Positions 45,060-55,084 of a stretch of 64,000 bases of DNA are shown in pieces. The position numbers were made by a program, and so were the translations under genes. Numbering within the stretch: position 1 is the first letter of the stretch; each line of letters starts with the position of its first letter. The notes under the pieces are model-generated. The model had not been told where the DNA came from and searched no databases. It saw only the letters and a list, made by a program, of their open reading frames with translations. Source of the stretch: Aspidiotus rigidus (taxonomy: Eukaryota; Arthropoda; Insecta; Hemiptera; Diaspididae); assembly GCA_035079385.1 (NCBI GenBank), contig JAVHKY010000024.1, positions 930,001 through 994,000 of the forward strand. The letters run 5' to 3'.

Positions 45060-48000
45060 AAATTTTCTGGCATAGCCAAATAAATGAAAATCATGTTCCA
45101 TGTCTTTTATATTTTATCAGTCATCTTGAAATATTTCAGTCTAGGCTTCTACTAGGTCAAGTGTTCGTGAGATATTATTCGTTTACACCTTTACCTATCT
45201 TGGCGTCGTATAAGTCTTGTATGAGAAATATTTTGAGGTAATTGTGGGTGTTCTATATTTTGAGGTATCAACTTTCGTGGGGCGAACGAGCGATCTCGCT
45301 GTTGTATTGGAATGGTATGAGAAAATTCAAGTCTTTTTTGAGAAATATGAGGTAGCGCGAACTCGCTCCGCTCGTTCGCCCCCTGTCTCGCTGTTGTATT
45401 GGAATGGTATGAGACAATTCAAGGAGCCTTTATTTATTTAATTATTTAATTATTTAATATTATTTATTTATTTATTTAATTATTTAATAATTAATCATTT
45501 ATTATTATTACGCGGGGTGTACTCGCGAATTTCTGAATCACCCACGGGGTAGAGATTTTCTAATTATTAATTATAATAATTATTTATTTATTTATTTATT
45601 TAATTATTTAATTATTTATTTATGTATTTATTATTAATTATTATTATTACGCGGGGTGTACTCGCGAGTTTCAAAATCGGGGTCCGGCGAGTGAAAAGAC
45701 ATGGAACATGTCAATTCAATACTGAACACTCAGTGTGGTAGTTCTTAAATTCTCATTATTTGGAAGCAACGGTTCACGAATAATCAAGAACTTCCTGATG
45801 GTTCGCAAAAAATTAATTCTAATTATTAGAAACTACCGGCAGCAGAAATTCTCGCCACTCAAGCCTGTAATTTCTTCAAGTTCGACCATCCCCTCTACTT
45901 ACCCAACTAATCATTCTAAGCTGTTACCCTATCCACTTTCTGATCTCTGCCTCTCCTTGAGAGACCCCCCCTCTATCACTTCAATATTTTCTTCCGTCCT
46001 CGACACGTATCATTGATACCACGTCATGAAAAACTTTCTCAAGTCGATGGATCTATAGAAATCAAACACGTCCATACCCATACACATACACTCTCACTTA
46101 CTTCGTGACCCTACCGTCAACACATATCAACTGTAAACTTATTTATAATCGTAGCAAAAAAGAAATTTATCTGCAGAGGATCATATTCCTACCTGATAGC
46201 AGTAACCAGCCATTTAACACTTTTTTACTATCCGACTCTCCTCTCTTCCATCCACAATTCAGTATGCAACGCAAAAACTAAACAAAAGGCTCTAGCCGGG
46301 TAAGGGGGGAGGGAATAGCCTTGGTCGAAAAAGGTTTCAAATGTCCGTCAAAATGGTGTCCCCAATGAGAAAACTCGAAATCCAAAAAATTGGACCCATC
46401 CGCTCACTCACATGGGCTGCAGAGTCATTTTTAGGCCTAAAATCCAAATGGCTGTATCTCAGGCAATAATGATCGCAAAGCAATGAAACTTGGGGACATT
46501 TTAGTATATGTGAACGTTCATCCATGGTATTTTTTTCAAAAAAAATCATTCGTATTAACAGGGAACCTGTTTTATGGGGGGCTTTTTGAGAAATTTGTTG
46601 CGCCGTCCGCCGTCCAGCGAAAAACTTGGAAAGATTTCGACTCTCGAGCTACGTATGATAGGAGGGGGACTTGGAAAAAATTTCGACTCTCGAGCTATAT
46701 ATGATATGAAAAGGACTTGGAACAATTTCAACTCACCATATATCATATATAGCTGGAGATTCGAGGGAAATTTAGACTCTCAAACTATATTATACTAGGC
46801 TTATAGTCTACGTGTAGGCCTTCTTCATACTATCTTTATCTAGGTCTAGGCTTCCTTGAATTTTCAATACCAAATCCCATTTGACTCATAAAACAAGTTC
46901 CCTACGTCCCTCGTTTAACTTCGTTAAAGAAGCCGTCGTTTTTTCCCTAGTTTCTAGCAATAACAAAACTTCAAACTCGAATAAAAGAAAAATTGGGGGG
47001 AGGCACCTGGGGAAAATCATTCATTTGAAGCGCCATACCATCTACTTTAACATACATGAGCACCATAGTCCTCGGTGAGGTGGAACATTCCCAAAAAAAT
47101 CAATATTTAATGAATTTCTGTGATTTTTCCATGAATAGCGGGGTAAACTATGACTGCTATCGCAATAGACCGCGAGAAATCAATAGTCAATGATCGAGCT
47201 GAAGAATACGTACTCCTCCGTGGGATGAGATGAGAATGTTGGTAGACCAAAAATATATTTTTAGTATTTCGTTTATCGATTTGGTCAATTCTTATGTAAA
47301 CACGTCCACCGATTAGGTGGAGTACGTTAGATTGAGAAAAATAGTTGAAAAATTCTCCAGTCGCGGAAACAGTCTGAAAATAATAGGGAAGTGAAAAAAT
47401 CCACTTTTTTAACCTGGAGAACTGCGATTTTTCATATTTCATTCATCAATTAGTTTAATTCTCAAGTAAACATGTCCCCCGAGTTTAAAAAGAATAGTCA
47501 AAAAGTTCTCTAGGCGCTGGAACGTTTTGGAAATGACAAATAATCGAGAAAATCTACTTTTTCGCCCTGGAGGACGGTGAGTTTTGATATTTCATATATC
47601 TTACAAGTTGGAAGAAAATAGTCAATAAATTCTCCAGTCGCTAGGACGCTCTGGAAATGGTAAAAAACCAAGGATACACACCCACCCCTAAGTTTCATTT
47701 CCTCTACTTTAAAGCGTAGAATGTTTATTTTTGTTCCCTTGAAGTCGTAGGTACAAACTGTGTTAGTAGGAGGGATTATCTAGAGTTTTTACCGTTTCCA
47801 GGGCATCCCAGAAACTGGAGAATTTTTTGATTATTTGTTCCCAACTCGGCGGATATATTTACATAAGATTTGACGTAATTGATGAACCTAACACCAAAAT
47901 GCTTACGCAGCCGCGTAAGCAATACACGACTTTTCACCTGTATCTACAATCAAGTTTTTTGCTTAAACTTTAACTCTAGTACTCCAATTTATTCAATGAA

Positions 48001-48112
48001 TCGTTTTCTCAATAAGATACACACATCCTCAACATATCTCTTGCCACTCTAATTCATTCTTGATCATCTCCGATTCTCAAGCATCTTTTAATGTTGGTTG
48101 TTGTAGACTCAC
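45060..48112 (-). repeat. Right arm of the long inverted repeat pair
   Basis: Inverted and mostly collinear with 868-3,395. It differs by an extra segment at 45.16-46.29 kb, which includes AT-rich ATTTATTTA DNA (45,430-45,660) carrying ACGCGGGGTGTACTCGCGA twice (near 45,511 and 45,649), and by lacking the 1233-1555 block. It contains its own modular-element insert. The mirrored open frame at 47,107-47,442 is nearly the same as that at 2,009-2,344, as expected for repeat copies. Confidence 0.8.
46554..46940 (+). mobile_element. Modular minisatellite element, right-arm copy
   Basis: It begins TTAACAGGGAACCTGTTTTA (palindrome 46,557-46,571), then GGGGGGCTTTTTGAGAAATT, a CGCCGTCCGCCGTCCAGCG module and three to four ~45-bp units. 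It ends CATAAAACAAGTTCCCTA, CGTTTAACTTCGTTAAAG and GAAGCCGTCGTTTTTT. It sits at the same position within the host repeat as the left-arm copy, so the two were probably duplicated together with their host repeat. Confidence 0.65.
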
Positions 48113-48926
48113 ACATAACATTCATTCATGAGAAACTCAACACAAACGAGCAAATCTTTCACACATATAAAACTATTTCATCACTCAAAAAAATGAAAAA
48201 ATTATACGCAAAGGATTGTTGCACTAATACTATACTAACACAACATTCATTCATGACTGACTCAACACGAACGAACACATCTTTAAAAATTCATTCATAA
48301 AGAGCGTATCCTTACGTGTGTGAACAGGTAACCCAAAAAATGAATAAAACTAGCTACAACTACACTGACAATCTACGTAATCAAAGGTTACCCTTCGCTT
48401 TTGATGACGAAAGCGACTACCTGAAGTTTAGTACTACAAAATATTAGTAGCTCGAATATTTGCAAATTTCATCAAATTAGTTCACGCTTCAATTTGAGAT
48501 TTCTCACGAACCAAACATCGTATCAACACCAAAAGTTCACAATTACATTTTTAGACATGTAAATTACAATATATCAACATTTGAAAAAAATTGAACAAAC
48601 CATATCAGAGTTATAGGAGTGGGGAATTTTTTTTAAAATTGGGTATATCTGGAGAACTACTGATCCGATCGTCAAAAAAAATGCAGGTGCACAACTTCAG
48701 ATATAACACTACAACTTGACTAAGTTTCAAGAAAATCCATCCAGTAGTCTCGGAGGAGAAGTCCGGACAAATTTTGATCCATATATATAAGGAAACCTGA
48801 AATTTTTTTAATGACGTAGCGATGATCTATGACCTCTAAAACGTCGAGAAAGTTCATTTCCCCCCCTTTCTGCCACAACTGTGACGGGTGTAATACTCGC
48901 TTGTCTACGAAAAGTCGGTAAAAATC
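48113..48926. other. No gene; local direct repeat
   Basis: ACATTCATTCATGA followed by ACTCAACAC and ACGA occurs near 48,117 and again near 48,242, a ~125-bp direct repeat. 48,600-48,790 has a run of phrases (GATCCGATCGTCAAAAAAAA and CCATCCAGTAGTCTCGGAGG) that look like an old dispersed element, but I cannot name it. Confidence 0.4.
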
Positions 48927-49850
48927 ACGGTCCTGCAGTGTGAAAAAGTGGGTTTCCTCGATTTTTTGTCATTTCCAGAACATTCCAGTGACTGGAGGAT
49001 TTTTGGACTATTTTTTTCAAACTCAACGGACATGTTTACTTAAGAATTGACCTAATTGATGAATGAAATACATAAACAAACGGCCCTCCAGAGTGAAAAA
49101 GTGGACTTTCTCGATTATTTGTCATTTCCAGAAGGTTCCAGCGGCTGGAGAATTTTTTGACCATTTTTTTCAAACTCGGCGGATGTTTTTACGTCAGAAC
49201 TGACCTCTTTGATGATTGAAATACCAAAACTAACGGCCCTCCAGGGTGGAAAAGTGGACTTTCTCGATTATTTGTCATTTCCAGAAGGTTCCAGCGGCTG
49301 GAGAATTTTTTGACCATTTTTTTGAAACTCGGCGGATGTATTTACGTCAGAACTGACCTCTTTGATGATTGAGATACCAAAACTCACGGTTCTCCAGGGT
49401 GAAAATGTGGATTTTTTCGATTTTTTGTCATTTCCAGAACGTTCCAGCGACTGGAGAATTTTTTGACTATTTTTTTTGAAACGCGGCGTACATGTTTATT
49501 TAAGAATTGACCTAATTGATGAATGAAATACCAAAACACACGGTTCTCCAGAGTGAAAAAGTGGGTTTTCTCGATTTTTTGTCATTTCCAAAACGTTCCA
49601 ACGCCTGGAGAATTTTTTTACTATTTTTTTCAAACTTGGCGGACATGTTTACTTAAGAATTGACCTAATTGATGAATGAAATATGAAAAATCGCAGTTCT
49701 CCAGATTGAAAAAGTGGATTTTCTCATTTCTCTAATATTTTCAGACTGTTCCAGCGACTGGAGAATTTTTCATCTATTTTTCTCAGTCTACCGTCCTCCA
49801 CCTAATCGATGAACGTGTTTACATGAGAATTGACCAAATCGATAAACTAA
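48927..49850 (+). repeat. Tandem array, six units of ~154 bp
   Basis: Unit starts at the CGG(C/T)CCTCCAG or equivalent motif are at about 48,927, 49,081, 49,234, 49,387, 49,541 and 49,694, giving spacings of 153-154 bp. Each unit contains GTGAAAAAGTGGA, TTTTTGTCATTTCCAGAA, GACTGGAGAATTTTTTGAC and AATTGACCTAATTGATGAAT. Units differ by scattered substitutions. The same unit makes up the foldback arms at 1.2-2.2 kb and 47.2-47.9 kb. Confidence 0.85.
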
Positions 49851-49995
49851 ATAATAAAAATATATTTTTGGTCTACCAACATTCTCATCTCATCCCACGG
49901 AGGAGTACGTATTCTTCATCTCGATCATTGACTATTGATTTCTCGCGGTCTATTGCGGTAGCAGTCATAGTTCACCCCGCTATTCATGGAAAAAT

Positions 49996-50715
49996 CACAG
50001 AAATTCATTGAATATTGAATTTTTTGGGAATGTTCCACCTCACCGAGGACTATAGTACTCATGCACGTTGTAGTAGGGGGTATGGCGCTTCAAATGAACG
50101 ATTTTCCCCCAGGTGCCTCTCCCCAATTTTTTTTTCAATTTGAATTTGAAGTTTTGTTGTTGCTAGAAACTAGGGAAAATATGACGTTTTTTTTTTTTTT
50201 TAAAATACCATGGGTGAACGTTCACATATATTAAAATGTCCCCAAGTTTCATCGCTGTGCGATCATCATTGCCTGAGATATACAATCATTTGGATTTTAG
50301 GCCTAAAAATGACTCTGCAGCCCATGTGGGTGAGCGGATGGGTTCAATTTTTCGGATTTCGAGTTTTCCCATTGGGGACAACATTTTGACGGACATTTGA
50401 AACATTTTCTGGCCAAGGCCATAATGGCTGTATCTCAGGAAATAATGATCGCAAAGCAATGAAACTTGGGGACATTTTAATATATGTGAACGTTCATCCA
50501 TGGTATTTTTTTTTCAAAAAAAAATCATTCATATTTTCCGTACTTTCTAGCAATAACAAAACTTCAAACTTGAATGTAAAAAAAATCGGGGGGGAGGCAC
50601 CTGGAGAAAATCATTCATTTGAAGCGCCATACCCTCTACTACAACATACATAAGTACCATAGCCCTCGGTGAGGTGGAACTTTCCCAAAAAATCAATATT
50701 TAATGAATTTCTGTG
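49996..50715. repeat. 720-bp palindrome (arms ~292 bp)
   Basis: CACAGAAATTCATTGAATATT at the left end is mirrored at the right end. Inside, the arms mirror each other through GCGCTTCAAATGAACGATTTT to CCCCAAGTTTCATCGCT. Arms are about 49,996-50,290 and 50,424-50,715 with a ~133-bp spacer. Both arms preserve the host repeat without the modular insert, giving two empty sites. Confidence 0.75.
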
Positions 50716-52649
50716 AGAGTTCTTATTCCTACCCGCTCAAATTTGGAACTTTCTTTTTTAATATTGTTCAAAACCATATCTTATCTGCCAGTATATCATT
50801 TATTTAGCGCGTGAGTCACATACCAGGCAATTCCTTAAAAACTAGTTCGATGCAACCTATAGAGCATTACAAGTCAACGGGTTTCTCTATTGTACGGATA
50901 ATAAAATAAGAAGACTTCCCTATAGCGAATACGAAAATTGCTTCACAGCTACTCTTTCAAGTTCTTCGCGATAAATTACGCCAAATCTCGACTAATTATC
51001 TTCGAACAAATCACGGTTTCCGAAGATACACTCATAAATCTGAATGCATGTTTTCCTTCTACGCGTCTGTTCATTAAAGGAGTATGTTTACATATTTACG
51101 GTTAACGTATAACCTGTAATTGTAATCAGAAAAAAATATTGCATTCGACTGAGAAAGGATTCACAAATTGAACCTATTGGCGGTGATGTCAATTCACCGT
51201 CACAATAGCCATCTCATTAGTCGTGATATCCGAACCGGGGCAATAATTTCCCCTTTCGTTGTTCGTCCCACCGTTAATGATATTACATTTATTATCTTGG
51301 CTGTATACACAAGTACTCGACAGATATACGATCGTGAGCGCGTACAATGATAACACGATTCACACCTACTGCCAAAAACAAGTACATAACATGAAATGCA
51401 TTCACAGGGTATTCTGATTTTCTTCAGGAAAATAATTAAGCACCAGAGGCGATCATAAAAATTCATTAGCGGCTGGTTACTTTTTCTTCGCGCGTATGTA
51501 TATGTATAGCGTGCACGAAGCTTTATTTCGACAACAGAAAGGGAAACATAAAATTTAAATACATAACGCCCTTTTCTCGGCGTGAAATTAATACGAGTAT
51601 TTTCGGCATCGCAAGAGCCACACGACGATGGAAAAGTAGCTCTACAATCATATAATGAAAATAATTACGCACGCATAGGGTACAGAGATTTTTCGAATAT
51701 TCTTGTCTAGACGTGTCGTGCTACACGATGGATGCTGGGAATGCTAAACTATAGAACGTAAAGCAGATGCAGCAACCAGCATGACCTAAAGACTACTCGA
51801 TTTACACATGCTTGTATCATAATTAAGCGCATTTTTTTTCGTACTTCTTTCGTAAACATTCATCAAAAGTGATTTGATACGTCTCTCCTCCACCTTCTCC
51901 CATTAATAATTTCCTATTTACACGTAGAACACCTACGGTTTCGGACACGTAAATTATCTCAAATGCGGGCGGTCATCGTACAGAACTAGAGTAACATTAT
52001 TTCAACGCTCGTTGTATTTTCCAATTTTTTTGCGTCTACTGTATTCTGATGATTTGGCGTGTTTTAATGACTCGCGTTTTAATGACGCGTATCCCACGCG
52101 TAATAATCATATTGTGTGCATTTCCCTCTTCCTTTTTTTATTTGCCAAGAAATACCGAGAACGTTGAACTGGTTGACAAGTATCACAATTTCACTTCTTT
52201 CGATTGAATGAAAGAAAAAAAAACTCTGTACGAGTATGGTTAGTACAGTCGCAACTGGAACGGGCGGGGAGAGGGAGGTATGGTGAAAATTTTCACCATT
52301 TTATATGCCTATGAGAGTACAACTACTCCAGGAAAAACTGTCAATGAAAAGCCATCCGCTTGCGATGACGTCATCGGTGACCTTGACCTACTTCAGGGCA
52401 ACTACTTTGAAATTTGTATCCCTAAATTTCATTTGCTGCTGAACTAGGCTTGATGTACTAGGGGCTCATATACTGAATAATAGGCTGACTAGCTCATCCT
52501 GCCCCCTACACTAGGCGGTCTGACATATAGGCTCCGCTGTAGGGACTTGAAAAAATGGGACTACGTTCCAAAAACGAGGGCTAGGAACGCGAGAAACCTG
52601 TTCTATGGGTTGAATTAGTTTTGGCATTGAGAATTTAAATTAAAATCTT
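50716..52649. other. No gene recognised
   Basis: AT-rich DNA. One TGACGTCA with GGTGACCTTGACC follows near 52,366, matching 3,871. AGGCTTGATG/AGGCGG motifs at 52,440-52,530 resemble the AGGCCTA-type repeats elsewhere. A modular boundary fragment lies at about 52,585-52,625. Confidence 0.4.
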
Positions 52650-53293
52650 GAAGAGTGACGAGGATACTCAAAGGAGTAACACGAAAGAAAAAATGCAAAA
52701 GACCGTACGAAAATTGAAAACACGAGCGCTTCCGGCTAATCAGCCATTCTCGAAGTATGGTAAGCAACTGAACCCAACACCAACAAGAACAAGCGACATC
52801 AAACGAAATCATGACCGAAGCTACGAGACATCGAAATGTGAATCATTCCCGCAGACTAATTCGATCAATCCTTCTTCAGGAGTGTACCTGCTCAGAACGG
52901 TAACGTTACTATTATTCCGATGTCGGAGGATTTCTATTTCCTCAAGGACCAGACGTTTGAAGTAAGAATTTTCCCTATGAAGGAGGACTTCGGACCCCTC
53001 TTTAAAATTTTGACCACTTTCGAGCAAATGATCAGCAAAGGCTGACTCCCCTACTTTCTTTTTCCTCCAAGCTTTTTTGTGTTCGTCAACTCTAATTTGT
53101 AGTTGACGGCTGGTCATTCCCATTTAGACGCTAGGGCAATCTCCACAAGTCCCCCTATAAACCCCTCCCCTCTCGGCCACTTGGATAGGGTCCTCTAGTT
53201 TGACGAAAATGCTCTTAATCGTGTTGACATTATAGAAGGCCGGCCGAAAACCGAAGGGGCGGAGAATACGGCCCAACTCCAATGAAAACTTGC

Positions 53294-54075
53294 TGTTATT
53301 GACGAAGATAATGAATGTGAGCGAGCGAATAATGTGTATTACACGTTAATCAAAAAGAAACTGAATATAGATTTACACGTAGTCTTATAATTTGAAGAGC
53401 GGGGAAAAACCCCATAGATAGTAAGATTTAACTTCAAAATAAACTCCCCGGCTAAGGCTCAGCCTAAGGGTAACAAAGAAAAAAGAATTTCTCTAAAAAA
53501 AAAATTAATTTTAGCACGGTAGCAGCACCAGGGAACCCTTTGAACGCGTGTATGTTCCCTGGTCTGTCTTTACGTCCACCACTCGGACGAGGCCATCCTG
53601 ACCAGGGTGGACGCGGACGACCTTGGCCAGCGGCCATGAATATGGCATGGTCCGTTGGCCCTTAAGGGCGACGATGTCATTTACAGCCATATTTGGCTTT
53701 GAAAAGGTCCATTTGTACCGAAGCTGTAACTGGTTCAAATAATCCCTTGAGCATGCTTTCCATATGCCACGAATATGGTTTTGAACGAATTGCAGTTAAG
53801 GCTTCACCCACCAAAAAATGTGACGGAGTAATAATCTCACTCTCTTGAGATAGGTTGTACCGATAGCATAGAGGGCGGCAATTGAGCACGGTTTCAACCC
53901 GAGCGAACAAGGTCGAGTATTCTTCGAAATTCAAAACGGAATTTTTTGTAGCCATCATCATGTGCTTCTTCATGGCCTTGACCCACGCTTCCCATAGGCC
54001 ACCGAACGATGGTGAGATTGGAGGAATAAAATACCACGTGAAGCTCTCCTTTGTTGCAAACTCGACGAACTTTGG
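53294..54075 (-). mobile_element. BEL/Pao LTR-retrotransposon 3' fragment inside PLE copy D
   Basis: The fragment includes the end of pol and, next to the PLE, a candidate long terminal repeat whose minus-strand 3' end reads AATAACA at 53,294, exactly at the junction. Its start is uncertain: TGTTACC at 53,475, giving a TGTT...AACA pair, or after the CCGGGGAG purine run near 53,447. The other end stops inside the integrase, so the fragment is 5'-truncated or was partly deleted together with the middle of the PLE. Confidence 0.65.
53511..54072 (-). pseudogene. BEL/Pao pol: integrase end and C-terminal domain
   Basis: On the minus strand FTWYFIPPISPSFGGLWEAW is the conserved WHFIPPxxPHFGGLWE block at the end of the BEL/Pao integrase core. 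ARVETVLNCRPL and ITPSHFLVGEAL follow as in this family. After a frameshift near 53,700, YSWPLAKVVRVHPGQDG and VRVVDVKTDQGTY form the typical C-terminal domain (WPLARVxxVHPGxDGxVRVV). It ends with a stop at 53,511. The catalytic triad of the integrase lies upstream and is absent. It is a dead fragment. Confidence 0.85.
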
Positions 54076-54497
54076 ACCCTCAATAGGTCAAAAAATTCGC
54101 CATTTCCTCATGAGGGACACCAGATTTCACAAGTAACTCGCCCATCCGCTGCGTAGTAACAGCCTTTGGGATGTTGGGAAATAGTCCCACCACATCAAAG
54201 GAGCATAAAGTTGAACCCAGAGGGAGGGAAACATCCTTCAGATTGTTGGCGAGGGTACACGAATTCAATACAGAATGGGGAGACTCGAACACCACTCTAT
54301 AGATTTAAACCAGCGATCGAGAAATTTTGCAAGGGAGCAGGTCGGCGAGGCGACAAATGAAACCACGGGTCGCACAGGTACTCCTTCCTTATGAATTTTT
54401 TATAGCCCGTAAAGAAGGGAGGAACGGGGTTAGGTTCCAAAATGGCTTTTTTGGTTAGAGGTTTCTTAATGATAAATTTACCATTGTTAACTCCTGT

Positions 54498-55004
54498 GAA
54501 ACTTAAATAATGCGCGACAAGTTGAATGGAACACGTGACTTACCTTTGACCTGATCCAGAAATCTGAGTTTGATTTTAGGTAGCACTTGTAGTATACGAT
54601 GCTACTAAGCTACACTAGGCTTAAACTAGGCCTGCAGTTTGAGTATATTGGTCTTATACTAGGGCTAGGCCTAGTATGGCTCAGCCTTAAACTAGGCGTA
54701 GCATGCAACTCAATCTAGAAATCTGCTTGTCTGAAAGAAAAAGAGATAGGAACTTTGATGACGTCACAGGCAAATTCAAGCTCTTGACGTTACTAGCAAG
54801 TTAAAAGGATAGTGATGACGTCAGGAGGAAGCTCAAACTGGTTGATATCTTTACTGTGCCTTTATCAGCTGTCGAACATTCACAATTTTGGGACTGGGTT
54901 TCATCGATCAATAAATTGGAGAAGGTGTAGTCCACAAGAATACGAGAGAAGGAAGAGGCGAAAAGCTCAAAGCGCGTGAGCCCCTCAGCTAGTCAGCCTC
55001 TAAG
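54498..55004. repeat. TGACGTCA-bearing dispersed repeat
   Basis: GATGACGTCACAGGCAAATTC (54,760 region) and GATGACGTCAGG about 50 bp further, then GGTTGATATCTTTACTGTGCC, match the order at 61,920-62,020 and, in part, 62,205-62,260. Upstream, 54,600-54,720 is rich in TAGGCCTAG-type words. No gene. Confidence 0.55.
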
Positions 55005-55084
55005 ATGAAGCAAGCACCGACGACGAGAAAGGAATACTTCGAAGAGGAGTAAAAACTACAAAGACCACTAGATTGAATCTTTTA

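Larger units (their letters stand above)
52650..54497 (-). pseudogene. Penelope-like element, copy D, split by BEL/Pao
   Basis: On the minus strand from 54,497: VNNGKFIIKKP, LEPNPVPPF, FESPHSVLNSCTLANNLK and CSFDVVGLFPNIP (motif A), then FFDLL near 54,080, where it is cut. After the BEL/Pao insert it resumes at 53,293 with KFSLELGRILRPFGFRPAFY and GVYRGTCGDC. A stop sits where the YIG tyrosine should be, then QLQIRVDEHKKAW to the end at 52,821. Motifs B and C are missing. The 3' end contains ACTCCTTTGAGTATCC. A ribozyme-like remnant has a conserved helix II but a lost core. Confidence 0.8.

Noticed and set aside
868..48112. Giant transposon bounded by the long inverted repeats
   Set aside because: The interior contains only unrelated dead elements and plain DNA. 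There is no polymerase, integrase or tyrosine recombinase set belonging to a large element, and the arms are not cleanly terminal.
48927..49850. Regular repeats, considered as a CRISPR array
   Set aside because: The whole 154-bp unit is repeated with no unique spacers, and the sequence context is eukaryotic transposon DNA. It is a satellite.
53447..53475. A firm LTR start for the BEL/Pao fragment
   Set aside because: Two starts are possible (TGTTACC at 53,475 or after the purine run near 53,447) and the single LTR cannot be compared with a partner, so only its 3' end at 53,294 is proposed.
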